From positions 496,001-560,000 of the forward strand of contig NZ_JAIVLG010000002.1 in assembly GCF_020524545.1 (NCBI RefSeq): a stretch of 64,000 nt of DNA, read 5' to 3'. This DNA comes from Microbacterium paraoxydans. GTDB taxonomy: Bacteria; Actinomycetota; Actinomycetes; Actinomycetales; Microbacteriaceae. The stretch's first letter is position 1, and every line of letters starts with the position of its first letter. Below, one piece after another: positions 31,381 to 39,719 of the stretch. Under the pieces are notes generated by a model. It made no database searches, was not told the origin of the DNA, and saw only the letters and a program-made list of their open reading frames with translations. Made by a program: the position numbers and the translations under genes.

Positions 31381-32436
31381 ATGAAGACAGCGACCCTGCT
31401 CGCCGAGCGCCTCCGCTCGCATCGCCTCACCGCACCGACGCGGACGATCTCCGAGGCGGCGCACCACATGCTGGCGGTGCAGAGTCAGGACTTCACCGCC
31501 GGTCGGTGGGCGCTCGCCGCGCGCACCCGGGGAGAGATGATCCTGCCTGACGTGGATCGCGCGTTCGATCGCGGTGATCTCGTGCGGGGCTGGGCCATGC
31601 GCGGCACGCTGCACACGGTTCCGGCACGCGACCTCGGCTGGATGCTGGAGGTCACCGCCGAACGCCAGCGGCAGCAGGCGGCCACGCGTCATCGCCAGCT
31701 CGGCATCGACGATGACATGATCGCGGCGACGGTGGGGGCCGTGACGCCGGCGCTGCGTGACGGCGGCCGCACCCGTGCCGAGCTGTTCGAGATCCTCGAG
31801 GGGATCGGCATCGACCCGGCGGGCCAACGCGGGATCCACCTGCTCTTCACCCTCACCATCGACGGTCTCCTCTGTCAGGGTCCTGTCGCCCCGCGGGCCG
31901 GAGTGACGCGTGAACAGCGTTTCGTTCTCGTCGAGGAGCACATCCGCGACCGCGCGCACCCCGACGACCCGCTCGCCGAGCTGTTCGTGCGCTACATCGA
32001 CGGACACGGCCCGGCCGGCGTCGCGGACTTCGCCTGGTGGTCCGGACTCACGCTGGGGCAGTCCCGTGAGGCGGCTGCACGGGCGGCCGAGCGCGTCGTC
32101 GAGGTCGGGGAGGGGCTGTTCACCTCTCGAACGCGCCCGCGACGGACGACGGATGCGCCCGCCGTCCACGCTCTCGGCGCGTTCGACGAGTACTACATCT
32201 CCTACGCCGACCGCACGGTCGTGTGCGCTCCGGAGCGCCTGGCCGCGGTCGGCCCAGGAAAGAACGGCATGGTGCGCGCGACGCTGATCGAGCAGGGTCG
32301 TGTGATCGGAACCTGGTCGCACGCCACGGCGATGCGCGACGCGCCGCCCGAGTTCTTCGACGATCCGGTCGATCCCGAGGCCGTGACTGCCGCTCTGGGG
32401 CGATTCGAGCGATTCCTGGGCGACGGAGACCGCTGA
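31381..32436 (+). CDS. Winged-helix DNA-binding domain protein, AlkZ-like (HTH_42)
   Basis: A 351-residue protein of the AlkZ/YcaQ-like HTH_42 family, made of tandem winged helices. AVQSQDF at residues 32-38 gives the Gln-x-Gln pair (Gln34, Gln36) that AlkZ uses in excision of bulky N-alkylated bases and crosslinks. GWAMRGTLHTVPARDLGWML is the other signature. It may be a DNA glycosylase, although many members are uncharacterised. It follows gap by 44 bases and ends one base before the stop of the convergent aminotransferase. Confidence 0.82.
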   Translation: MKTATLLAERLRSHRLTAPTRTISEAAHHMLAVQSQDFTAGRWALAARTRGEMILPDVDRAFDRGDLVRGWAMRGTLHTVPARDLGWMLEVTAERQRQQAATRHRQLGIDDDMIAATVGAVTPALRDGGRTRAELFEILEGIGIDPAGQRGIHLLFTLTIDGLLCQGPVAPRAGVTREQRFVLVEEHIRDRAHPDDPLAELFVRYIDGHGPAGVADFAWWSGLTLGQSREAAARAAERVVEVGEGLFTSRTRPRRTTDAPAVHALGAFDEYYISYADRTVVCAPERLAAVGPGKNGMVRATLIEQGRVIGTWSHATAMRDAPPEFFDDPVDPEAVTAALGRFERFLGDGDR

Positions 32437-33534
32437 TCAGACGGTGACCTCCGAGATCGCGAGGGCCGCGATCTCGGAGGCCAGCACGATGAGGCGATCA
32501 TTCGCTTCCTTCTCCGCGACAGTCACTCGCAGCCCCTCCCCGGCGAACGGGCGCACCAGCAGTCCGTGGCTCTCGAGAAGCTCGGCGGCCGGGGTGGTCG
32601 CCTCCCCGAGCGGCAACCATACGAAGTTCCCCTTGCTTTCCGGCAGCGTGAACCCGGCATCCGTGAATGCTGCGACCACGCGCTCGCGCTCTGCCACGAG
32701 GGCGGAGACGCGCTCCTCCAGCTCCGCCTCGGCGGCCAGCGAAGCGACGGCAGCGGTCTGGGCGAGGTTCGTGACGCCGAACGGGATGGCGACCTTGCGC
32801 AGCGCGATGCCCAGCTGCTCGGGCGCGATGGCGTAGCCGACGCGCATGCCGGCCAGTCCGTAGGCCTTCGAGAACGTGTGGGCGACGGCCACGTTCGGGT
32901 AGCGGCGGAAATACTCGATCCCGACGGGTGAGTCGGAGCGGTCGTTGAACTGTACATACGCCTCATCGATCACCACGACGATGTGTGCAGGCACCCGCGA
33001 CAGGAACAGGTCCAGCTCGGCATCGCCGACGGTCGTGCCGGTGGGATTGTTCGGGTTGCACACCAGGATCAGGCGGGTGCGGTCGGTGACGGCAGCGAGC
33101 ATGGCATCGAGATCGTGCCGGTGGTCGGCGGTGAGGGGCACCATGACCGGGACGGCGCCTGCCGCTCTGGCGAGCATCGGGTACGCCTCGAACGAGCGCC
33201 ACGCGAAGAGCACCTCGTCGCCCTCACCGGCGGTGGCCCGCATCAGTTGCGACACGACCTCGACCGACCCGCTGCCGAGCACGATGTTGACGGGCTCGAC
33301 GCCGAAGCGCGCGCACAGCTCGGACGTGAGGGCGGTCGCCGCCGTCTCGGGGTAGCGGTTGACGTGGGTGAGCTCGTCGGCCATCGCCGAGACCACGGAC
33401 GGGAGCGGGGGATAGGGGTTCTCGTTCGACGAGACCTTGTACACCGGCAGCGTCGTCTCGGTCTTCGGGGCAGCCTTCCCCGGCTTGTAGCCGGGGATCG
33501 CGTCGAGGTCCCCCCGCAGTCTCAGCTCCGACAT
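32437..33534 (-). CDS. PLP-dependent aminotransferase, HisC/aromatic amino acid type
   Basis: A 365-residue class I/II aminotransferase. The PLP Lys is Lys223 in HTFSKAYGLAGMRVGYA. Other motifs are YKVSSNENPYPPLPSV (substrate/arm), LGSGSVEVV, NPNNPTG at 160-166 and VIDEAYVQF. The sequence resembles actinobacterial aromatic amino acid aminotransferases (Pat), which share the HisC fold; a stand-alone location away from a his operon favours Pat. It would convert Phe, Tyr, Trp or similar amino acids to 2-oxo acids. It is divergent from the Rieske operon across a gap that carries AATTGAATAT site A. Confidence 0.88.
   Translation of the reverse strand: MSELRLRGDLDAIPGYKPGKAAPKTETTLPVYKVSSNENPYPPLPSVVSAMADELTHVNRYPETAATALTSELCARFGVEPVNIVLGSGSVEVVSQLMRATAGEGDEVLFAWRSFEAYPMLARAAGAVPVMVPLTADHRHDLDAMLAAVTDRTRLILVCNPNNPTGTTVGDAELDLFLSRVPAHIVVVIDEAYVQFNDRSDSPVGIEYFRRYPNVAVAHTFSKAYGLAGMRVGYAIAPEQLGIALRKVAIPFGVTNLAQTAAVASLAAEAELEERVSALVAERERVVAAFTDAGFTLPESKGNFVWLPLGEATTPAAELLESHGLLVRPFAGEGLRVTVAEKEANDRLIVLASEIAALAISEVTV
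32448..32480. terminator. Perfect 14-bp hairpin inside the end of the aminotransferase gene
   Basis: CCTCCGAGATCGCG (32448-32461) and CGCGATCTCGGAGG (32467-32480) pair perfectly around AGGGC. It begins 12 bases after the AlkZ-like stop codon. It is coding for the aminotransferase C-terminus (EIAALAISE). It probably terminates the rightward transcript, and possibly the leftward one, although no T-tract follows. Confidence 0.65.
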
Positions 33535-33609
33535 CCGATAGCCCTTCTCTCCTGTGCGCCTCTGCGACCGTGTCCGTTTGACAGGTTCGAGCGGACTTCA
33601 TACTATCGC

Positions 33610-33619
33610 AATTGAATAT
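33610..33619. promoter_or_regulatory. Site A: AATTGAATAT in the aminotransferase/Rieske promoter gap
   Basis: AATTGAATAT, followed by a TCAAT at 33631-33635, lies in the only AT-rich part of the gap 33535-33677. The same 10-mer, with A or G at position 9, is found at 39665, 42882 (reverse) and 52396, each at a promoter. I propose it as a recognition element of the GntR protein encoded at 38835-39563. Confidence 0.6.
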
Positions 33620-33677
33620 AAAGAATGTTGTCAATCCGATTTCCGTGATCGGATGCGACGGAAGGAGCGGCGCGACG

Positions 33678-34646
33678 GTGCCCCACACAGCGGTCGATTC
33701 CCTGGATCAGCGCCTCAGCCTGCGCGTGCGAGCGATGCGCCAGGAAGCTCGGGACGTGCTGTCCCTGGAACTCGACGACCCCACCGGCGCCGAATTGCCG
33801 GCGTGGGAGCCGGGCGCGCACATCGACCTCCGCTTCGCGAATGGTGTCGAACGCCAGTACTCGCTGTGCTCCGACCCCGATGACCGCACCGCCTGGCGCA
33901 TCGCGGTGCTCGCCGAGAGCCCCAGCCGCGGCGGCTCCCGCTACGTGCATCAGACGCTGCGCGTCGGCGACCCCGTCACGGCCTCCGTCCCCATCAATCA
34001 TTTCGAACTCGCGCCCGCCGCAGACTACGTGTTCGTTGCCGGGGGCATCGGGATCACGCCGATCCTGCCGATGCTCGACGAAGCCACTCGGCGGGGAACC
34101 CCATGGCGACTGGCATATCTCGGCTCGATCGGGGAGCGCATGGCGTTCCTCCCGGCAGTGCACCACGCGGGTGGGGACGCGGTCGTGGTCCGCGGCGACT
34201 TCGAGGATCGGCTCGACCTGGCCGCCTGGATCGGTGCGCCGTCGGCGGAGACCGGCGTGTACGCGTGCGGTCCGGAGCGCATGCTCGACGCGCTGGAGGA
34301 GCTGAGCGCCGACTGGCCGCACGGCGCACTGCACATCGAGCGTTTCCAGGCGAAGACCTTCGGCGAGTCGCAGGGCGCCGAGTCGTTCGAGGTGGTCGCT
34401 CGTCGGTCCGACCTCGTCGTCACGGTCGACCGCGGCTGCAGCATCCTCGAGATGCTCGAGAACGCCGGCATCGGCGTGCCCAGCTCCTGCCTGGAGGGCG
34501 TGTGCGGCACGTGCGAGACCGGCGTCGTCGACGGAGCGCCGGAGCATCGTGACTCGATCCTGACCCCCGACGAGCGCGAGAGCAACGAGACGATGATGAT
34601 CTGCGTCTCCCGTTCGCTCGGTGACCGCCTCGTCCTCGACATCTGA
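33678..34646 (+). CDS. Oxygenase reductase component, PDR/VanB type (FMN + 2Fe-2S)
   Basis: A 322-residue reductase that passes electrons from NAD(P)H through FMN to a plant-type 2Fe-2S cluster and on to the Rieske oxygenase. Flavin domain: RQYSLCSDPDD near the start. NAD domain: VFVAGGIGITPILPML and YACGPERMLDAL. C-terminal ferredoxin: Cys271, Cys276, Cys279 and Cys309 (SSCLEGVCGTCETG; MMICVSRS). The start is GTG 33678 with GGAAGGAG ten bases upstream, giving the family length. A longer frame from TTG 33612 would begin inside operator site A. The oxygenase gene follows after 16 bases. Confidence 0.92.
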   Translation: MPHTAVDSLDQRLSLRVRAMRQEARDVLSLELDDPTGAELPAWEPGAHIDLRFANGVERQYSLCSDPDDRTAWRIAVLAESPSRGGSRYVHQTLRVGDPVTASVPINHFELAPAADYVFVAGGIGITPILPMLDEATRRGTPWRLAYLGSIGERMAFLPAVHHAGGDAVVVRGDFEDRLDLAAWIGAPSAETGVYACGPERMLDALEELSADWPHGALHIERFQAKTFGESQGAESFEVVARRSDLVVTVDRGCSILEMLENAGIGVPSSCLEGVCGTCETGVVDGAPEHRDSILTPDERESNETMMICVSRSLGDRLVLDI

Positions 34647-34662
34647 CAACGAACGGAGCGAC

Positions 34663-35865
34663 ATGGACACCGGAACCGCATACGGACTGCGCCTCGGGCA
34701 GCCGCTGAACGAGCTCGCGCAGGTGGGCCCTGGCACCCCCTACGGCGAGGTGCTGCGCCGCTACTGGCATCCCGTCGCGAAGGTCGAGGACGCGACGACG
34801 CGCCCGATCTCCCTGCGCGTGCTGGGCGAGGAGCTGGTGCTCTTCCGCACGAGGAAGGGTAAGGCGGGCCTGCTGCACCCGCGCTGCATCCACCGCGGCG
34901 CCTCGCTGTTCTACGGCGGCGTCGAGGAGGAGGGTATCCGCTGCTGCTACCACGGCTGGGTCTTCGACACCGAGGGGCACTGCCTGGAGCAGCCGTGCGA
35001 GCCGGATCTGGGGCTGCACCGCGACCGCGTGCGCCAGCCGTGGTATCCGGTCGAAGAGCAGTACGGTCTGATCTGGGCTTACATGGGACCGCCCGAGAAG
35101 AAGCCTGTGCTGCCTCGCTATGACACGCTCGAGGAGTTGGCCGCCGACGAGCAGCTCATCGTGAACGACCAGGGCGTCGGAGGCGGAGGGCCCGCGCAGC
35201 TCGACTTCAACTGGCTGCAGCACTGGGAGAACGTGATGGACCCGTTCCACGTGCCGATCCTGCACGCCCGGTTCAGCGGCAACCAGTTCACGCCGGAGAT
35301 GGCGCTGATCCCCGAGGTCGAGTACGAGTACACGCCGCTGGGCGTGCGCAGCATCCAGATGCGCGAACTCGGCGACGGGCGGCAGCTGCGTCGTGTGACC
35401 GAGGTCATCTTCCCGAATCTGCGCGTGGTCGCGAGCCCCAAGCTCGCCTCCGGTCAGACGAACATGATCGGTTGGGTGGTGCCGATGGATGACACCAACT
35501 TCCGCATCTTCACGGTCGCGCGCGACAGCGACCCCGACTTCCTCGCCAAGCTGCGCTCGACCCACGAAGGCAAGCCGTGGAAGGAGCTCACCGACCTCGA
35601 GCACCAGCGCCTCCCCGGCGACTACGAGGCGCAGAAGTCGCAGGGACCGATCTCGCTGCACTCCGAGGACCATCTGACCACGACCGACCAGGGCATCGCC
35701 ATGATCCGTCGCATGATGGCCAAGCAGCATCGAGCCGTGGCGGGCGGCGGCGACCCCGTGGGCGTGTTCTTCGACGAGTCTGAGCGCCTGATCCGCATCG
35801 AGGGCGGCAACTACTTCGAGGGCGCGCCCGACGCGCCGTTGCTCGCCGACGCGGTGGACGACTGA
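34663..35865 (+). CDS. Rieske non-heme iron oxygenase, alpha subunit
   Basis: A 400-residue ring-hydroxylating or demethylating oxygenase. The Rieske cluster ligands are Cys75, His77, Cys94 and His97 (CIHRGAS; CCYHGW). The mononuclear iron site shows Asp193, His196 and His201 (NVMDPFHVPILH), the same D-x2-H-x4-H spacing as naphthalene dioxygenase. It resembles the single-subunit VanA-like group that pairs with a PDR-type reductase, encoded just upstream; no beta subunit is present. It probably hydroxylates or demethylates an aromatic ring. The substrate cannot be read from sequence. ATG 34663 follows ACGGAG. Confidence 0.92.
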   Translation: MDTGTAYGLRLGQPLNELAQVGPGTPYGEVLRRYWHPVAKVEDATTRPISLRVLGEELVLFRTRKGKAGLLHPRCIHRGASLFYGGVEEEGIRCCYHGWVFDTEGHCLEQPCEPDLGLHRDRVRQPWYPVEEQYGLIWAYMGPPEKKPVLPRYDTLEELAADEQLIVNDQGVGGGGPAQLDFNWLQHWENVMDPFHVPILHARFSGNQFTPEMALIPEVEYEYTPLGVRSIQMRELGDGRQLRRVTEVIFPNLRVVASPKLASGQTNMIGWVVPMDDTNFRIFTVARDSDPDFLAKLRSTHEGKPWKELTDLEHQRLPGDYEAQKSQGPISLHSEDHLTTTDQGIAMIRRMMAKQHRAVAGGGDPVGVFFDESERLIRIEGGNYFEGAPDAPLLADAVDD

Positions 35866-35866
35866 C

Positions 35867-36388
35867 ATGGCCAAGTACACGGCGCGGCCGCCCCGCGGGG
35901 ACCGGCCGGTCCTCGTGCTGGGTATCAGCGACGTGGTCGTGATCGAGGGCGAGCCGGCTGTGTCGGTGAGCACCTATCACCTGTCGGCGTGGGGGCGGTG
36001 GGTGCGCGACGTCGCCATCCCCGACGACGCTGCGCAACGTCTGCACGAACTCGCGGAGCACTTCGACATCGTCTGGGCATCGGAATGGGGCCACAACGCG
36101 CACACCGCGTTCCGCGCGCCGCTCGATCTGCCCGAGGAGCCCTGGCCGTTCCTGCCCGTGCAGTTCGACAAGCTCGAGCACATCCGGCGCTATGCAGGAG
36201 AGCTGCCGTGGGTCTGGGTGGACGACCCGCTCGTCGACCTGAGCGGTCAGCCACCGGAGTGCGACGATGGCATCGTCGTGCGAGTGGATCCGGCCACCGG
36301 CATCCTCGGCGTGGACGTCGACGACCTGCTGGCGAAGACGCGGGAGCTGGTCGAGCGCCGCGCGAGAGAAGACGAGGAGAACGCATGA
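35867..36388 (+). CDS. HAD-domain protein, Swiss-Army-Knife RNA-repair-like HAD family
   Basis: A 173-residue protein with the conserved pattern of the HAD_SAK family: an N-terminal beta strand VLVLGISDVVVIEG, FDIVWASEWGHNAHTAF, LEHIRRYAGELPWVWVDD and IVVRVDPATGILGVDVDDLL. In typical members the first strand reads DVDGVLNP; here only one Asp remains (GISDVVV), so phosphatase activity is doubtful. It sits one base after the oxygenase stop and overlaps the amidohydrolase by four bases, so it is clearly part of the operon. Its role in this pathway is unknown. Confidence 0.72.
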   Translation: MAKYTARPPRGDRPVLVLGISDVVVIEGEPAVSVSTYHLSAWGRWVRDVAIPDDAAQRLHELAEHFDIVWASEWGHNAHTAFRAPLDLPEEPWPFLPVQFDKLEHIRRYAGELPWVWVDDPLVDLSGQPPECDDGIVVRVDPATGILGVDVDDLLAKTRELVERRAREDEENA

Positions 36389-37578
36389 CGGATGCCGTAG
36401 CGATCGTCGGAGGACGGGTCGTCACAGGCCTGGGCGAGGAGATCGACGGGGGCACGGTGGTGCTGTCCGGCGGGCGCATCGCTGCCGTCGGGGCGGGACT
36501 CGCGGTGCCGGACGGTGCCAGGGTGATCGACGCCTCGGGATGCTGGGTGCTGCCCGGCCTGATCGACCCGCACAGTCACATCGGCGCACACGAGGAGGCC
36601 AATGGCCCCGCGGGGTTCGACGGCAGCGAGGTGTCGTCGCCGGTGACCGCGGGGGTGCGGGCGATCGACGCCATCAACATCGAGGACATGGCCTTCCGCG
36701 ACGCGCTCGCCGGGGGAATCACCGCCGTGGTCGTCAAGCCCGGATCCGGCAACCCGATCGGGGGGCAGAGTGTGGCCGTCAAGACGGCCGGTGGGCGGTC
36801 GGTCGACGAGCAGGTCATCCGCGCGTCGCTGGGGATGAAGTCGGCGCTCGGCGAGAACCCCAAGCAGGCCTACGGCGAGCGCAAGCAGTTGCCGTCGACG
36901 AGGCTCGGCATCGCCCTCGTCATCCGCCAAGCGCTGCAGGACGCTCAGGAGTACGCCATCCGCCGGGACAGGGCTCGCGCCGAGGGGACGCCGTTCGCCG
37001 TGGATCTCGGAAAGCAGGCGCTCGCCGAGGCGCTTGACGGGACGCTCACGTGGGAGCAGCACGCGCATCGGCACGACGACATCGCTACCGCGCTTCGCAT
37101 CGCCGAGGAGTTCGGGCTGCGTCTCGTGGTCAACCACGGCACCGAGGCGCACAAGCTCGCCGACATCCTCGCGGAGCGCGACGTGCCCGTCATCTACGGA
37201 CCGATCCTGTCGAGTCGCTCCAAGGTGGAGGTGCGCGAGGCCGACCCCGCGAACCTCGCCGCGCTCGCCGCGGCCGGCGTGCGGGTGGCACTCACCACGG
37301 ACCATCCGGTGGTTCCGATCGGGATGCTCGCGATGCAGGCTGCCGTGGCGGTGCGGGCAGGGCTGCCCCGGGAGACGGCACTGGCCGCGATGACGTCGTC
37401 CGCCGCAGCAATCGCCGGCATCGATGACCGGGTCGGCGCGCTGGAGCCCGGCCGAGACGCGGATGTGGTTCTGTGGAGCGGAGACCCGCTCGATGTCGCC
37501 TCGACCGTGCGGGAGGTGCTCATCGACGGACGCACGGTGTTCACAGCGGCCGCGATGGCGCGAGAGGGGAACGGATGA
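36385..37578 (+). CDS. Amidohydrolase, imidazolonepropionase/prolidase-like
   Basis: A 397-residue TIM-barrel amidohydrolase. The N-terminal sandwich (VAIVGGRVVTGLGEEI) leads into LPGLIDPHSHIGAHE with metal ligands His63 and His65. VVNHGTEAH supplies another His and LTTDHPVVP the Asp-His pair. The end VGALEPGRDADVVLWSGDPLD is typical. It hydrolyses an amide or cyclic amide (lactam, hydantoin-like) in the cytoplasm. ATG 36385 overlaps the HAD gene (ATGA), and the gene overlaps the M20 hydrolase by four bases. Confidence 0.9.
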   Translation: MTDAVAIVGGRVVTGLGEEIDGGTVVLSGGRIAAVGAGLAVPDGARVIDASGCWVLPGLIDPHSHIGAHEEANGPAGFDGSEVSSPVTAGVRAIDAINIEDMAFRDALAGGITAVVVKPGSGNPIGGQSVAVKTAGGRSVDEQVIRASLGMKSALGENPKQAYGERKQLPSTRLGIALVIRQALQDAQEYAIRRDRARAEGTPFAVDLGKQALAEALDGTLTWEQHAHRHDDIATALRIAEEFGLRLVVNHGTEAHKLADILAERDVPVIYGPILSSRSKVEVREADPANLAALAAAGVRVALTTDHPVVPIGMLAMQAAVAVRAGLPRETALAAMTSSAAAIAGIDDRVGALEPGRDADVVLWSGDPLDVASTVREVLIDGRTVFTAAAMAREGNG

Positions 37579-38765
37579 CGCTGCGCGAAGATGCCGCACG
37601 ATTGCAGCCGGAGCTGGTGGAGTTGCGTCGTCGGCTCCATCGCATCCCGGAGCCGGGCTTCGATCTGCCTCTCACGCAGCGCGCCGTGCTCGAAGCGATC
37701 GACGGTCTGGGGCTGGAGATCACGACCGGGTCCGATCTGAGCTCGGTCACCGCGGTCCTGCGTGGGGGAGGGGACGGGCCGTCGGTGCTGCTGCGCGGGG
37801 ACATGGACGCGCTCGCGATCGCCGAGGAGACCGGCCTCGACTACGCCTCGACCAATGGCGCGATGCACGCGTGCGGGCACGACCTGCACGTCGCCGGGCT
37901 CGTGGGGGCCGCACACCTCCTCGCCGCTCGGCGCGACCGCATCGCCGGTTCCGTGGTGTTCATGTTCCAGCCCGGCGAGGAAGCCGGTGGCGGTGCTCCG
38001 CTCATGATCCGCGACGGCGTGCTCGACGCCGCGGGGAGGCGCGTGGAGGCCGCCTACGGTATCCATGTGGGCCCGGGGGAGCGCGGCACGTTCCAGCTCA
38101 AGGCCGGCACCATCATGGCCGGGGCCAACGTGCTGCGTGTTCGGGTCCATGGTCGAGGTGGGCACGGGTCCCGACCGCAGCAGGCCGTGGATCCGGTGCC
38201 GGTCGTCGCCGAGCTGATCCTCGCGCTGCAAGCCTGGGTCACACGCCGCATCGATGTGTTCGATCCGGTCGTGCTGTCGGTCACGACGCTCTATGCGGGC
38301 GAGATCGTGAACGTGATCCCGGAGAGCGCCGGTTTCGCCGCGACGCTGCGCACGCTGTCGGAGGCGTCGATCGCGCAGGCGCAGGCGGAGCTTCCGCCGC
38401 TGATCGAGCGGATAGCCGTCGCTCACGGGTGTGAAGCCGACGTCGAGGTGATCGTCGGCTATCCGGTCACGGTCAACACGGCGGAGGAGACCGCGGCGGC
38501 CACGGCGGTACTGCGCGCGGAGTTCGGCGATGATCGTGTGGAGGAGCTGGCTGCGCCCTGGATGGCATCGGAGGACTTCTCGTTCGTGCTCAGGGAAGTA
38601 CCGGGAGCGTTCTTCTTCCTGCAGGCGACGCCACCCGACATCGACCCAGCCGACATCCCCATGAATCACTCGCCGCACGCGCAGTTCGATGACGCGGTGC
38701 TCGGTGATCAGGCGGTCGCGCTCGCGGCGCTGGCCTGGCAACACGTGGGAGTCGGGGACGCCTAG
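37575..38765 (+). CDS. M20 family amidohydrolase (aminoacylase/IAA-amino acid hydrolase type), copy 1
   Basis: A 396-residue zinc amidohydrolase of M20 subfamily D. HACGHDLH (Cys100, His102) and FQPGEE (Glu135, Glu136) are the metal and catalytic motifs; RGDMDAL is at 74-80. A dimerisation domain follows (VHGRGGHGSRP). Such enzymes release amino acids from N-acyl or N-aryl-acetyl conjugates (hippurate, N-acetyl amino acids, indoleacetyl amino acids). It is the last gene of the five-gene Rieske operon, with a long hairpin after it. A close paralogue is encoded at 48267-49472. Confidence 0.91.
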   Translation: MTLREDAARLQPELVELRRRLHRIPEPGFDLPLTQRAVLEAIDGLGLEITTGSDLSSVTAVLRGGGDGPSVLLRGDMDALAIAEETGLDYASTNGAMHACGHDLHVAGLVGAAHLLAARRDRIAGSVVFMFQPGEEAGGGAPLMIRDGVLDAAGRRVEAAYGIHVGPGERGTFQLKAGTIMAGANVLRVRVHGRGGHGSRPQQAVDPVPVVAELILALQAWVTRRIDVFDPVVLSVTTLYAGEIVNVIPESAGFAATLRTLSEASIAQAQAELPPLIERIAVAHGCEADVEVIVGYPVTVNTAEETAAATAVLRAEFGDDRVEELAAPWMASEDFSFVLREVPGAFFFLQATPPDIDPADIPMNHSPHAQFDDAVLGDQAVALAALAWQHVGVGDA

Positions 38766-38768
38766 CGG

Positions 38769-38834
38769 GTCGGTGCGAGATCGATAACGCGCCTTCGGGG
38801 ACCGGCCGAGGGGCGTTATCGATCCCGCACCGAC
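38769..38834. terminator. 22-bp inverted repeat between convergent genes, copy 2 of the repeat family
   Basis: Arms 38769-38790 and 38813-38834 pair at 21 of 22 positions around a 22-base loop. It fills almost exactly the 69-base gap between the M20 and GntR stop codons, so it could terminate both. The right arm CGTTATCGATCCCGCAC matches copy 1 (2628-2644) at 16 of 17 bases. Confidence 0.78.
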
Positions 38835-39563
38835 TCAGCGGCCGAGGGTGCGATGGTCGAGGACGGCCTCACGGCCGGCTCTCAGATCACCGGAGCGGAT
38901 CGCATCGATCAGAGCCTCGTGGATGTGGAGGCGCTCGTCGGTGTCTTGGCGGAAGCCGGGCACGGCCAGGGCGTCCTCGGCCGACGCGCCCGCGGTCTCG
39001 CCCTCGATGTAGTCGACGAGGTTCAGGTAGAAGGTGCGCAGCACCGCGTTGGGGGAGATCTCGGCGATGCGGCGGTGCAGTCGCCAGTTGCCGTGGAGCC
39101 CCTCGATCGGGTCGTGCCAGTGCTCTGCGAGATCCGCCATGACGGCCTCGAGCTCGGCGATGTCGTCGTCGGTACGGTGCGTCACGGCATCGTGCATGAC
39201 GGCTTCATCGAGAGCGTCGAGTACTTTGATGACGTCGTTCACGGGAGCGCCGGTCTGGCGGAGCCGCAGCACGCTGTGGGCGAGGCGGATGAGCGGCGAC
39301 TGATCGGCGACGAAGATTCCACCGCCGGGCCCGGGGCGCAGGTCGACCGAGCCGCGGGCGCGGAGCACACGCAGCGCCTCTCCGAGTGTCGCGGGAGCGA
39401 CGCCGAACTGCTCGCACAGTTCCTGGCGGGTGCCGATGCGATGCCCGGGCGGGAGCTCCTCGTCCTTGATCATCGCCTCGACCTCGGTGACCACGCGGTC
39501 AGCGACGGACTGCGCAGGCGCGACGCGTTGGAACGTGCGCGCTTCATCCTGTGTGGTGGCCAC
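38835..39563 (-). CDS. GntR family regulator, FCD subfamily
   Basis: A 242-residue regulator. The N-terminal winged helix is SVADRVVTEVEAMIKDEELP, PGHRIGTRQELCEQFGVAPA and TLGEALRVLRARGSVDLRPG. The C-terminal FCD helical bundle (about 90-240) has the metal-site pattern NWRLHRRIAE and HIHEALIDAI. FCD regulators sense organic acids and usually repress catabolic genes. The start is GTG 39563 with GAAGGA five bases upstream. It is divergent from the ThDP enzyme gene, and a perfect TGTAT-N3-ATACA palindrome lies between them. It is the likely regulator of the whole 33.6-52.4 kb block. Confidence 0.9.
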   Translation of the reverse strand: MATTQDEARTFQRVAPAQSVADRVVTEVEAMIKDEELPPGHRIGTRQELCEQFGVAPATLGEALRVLRARGSVDLRPGPGGGIFVADQSPLIRLAHSVLRLRQTGAPVNDVIKVLDALDEAVMHDAVTHRTDDDIAELEAVMADLAEHWHDPIEGLHGNWRLHRRIAEISPNAVLRTFYLNLVDYIEGETAGASAEDALAVPGFRQDTDERLHIHEALIDAIRSGDLRAGREAVLDHRTLGR

Positions 39564-39664
39564 GGAGATCCTTCGGTCGAGGTATGGGGGAGCGGATGAT
39601 TCACATCCTAAAGAGGAGGCGATTCGCCGGGGCGCTGCCACCCGGGCGATTCTCTATTTGCAGT

Positions 39665-39693
39665 AATTGAATGTATCTAATACAGTCATTCAA
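39665..39693. promoter_or_regulatory. Site B: FCD-GntR operator between gntR and the ThDP enzyme gene
   Basis: AATTGAATGT (39665-39674) opens an outer inverted repeat TTGAATG/CATTCAA (39667-39673, 39687-39693). Inside is a perfect palindrome TGTAT-CTA-ATACA (39672-39684), the form of operator known for FCD-GntR proteins. It lies 27 bases before the ThDP enzyme start and 102 bases from the gntR start. Confidence 0.72.
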
Positions 39694-39719
39694 GCACAGC
39701 TGCTCATGAGAGGAAACAG

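Noticed and set aside
33612..33614. TTG 33612 as start of the oxygenase reductase
   Set aside because: It falls inside operator site A and adds 22 residues not expected in the family; GTG 33678 has GGAAGGAG.
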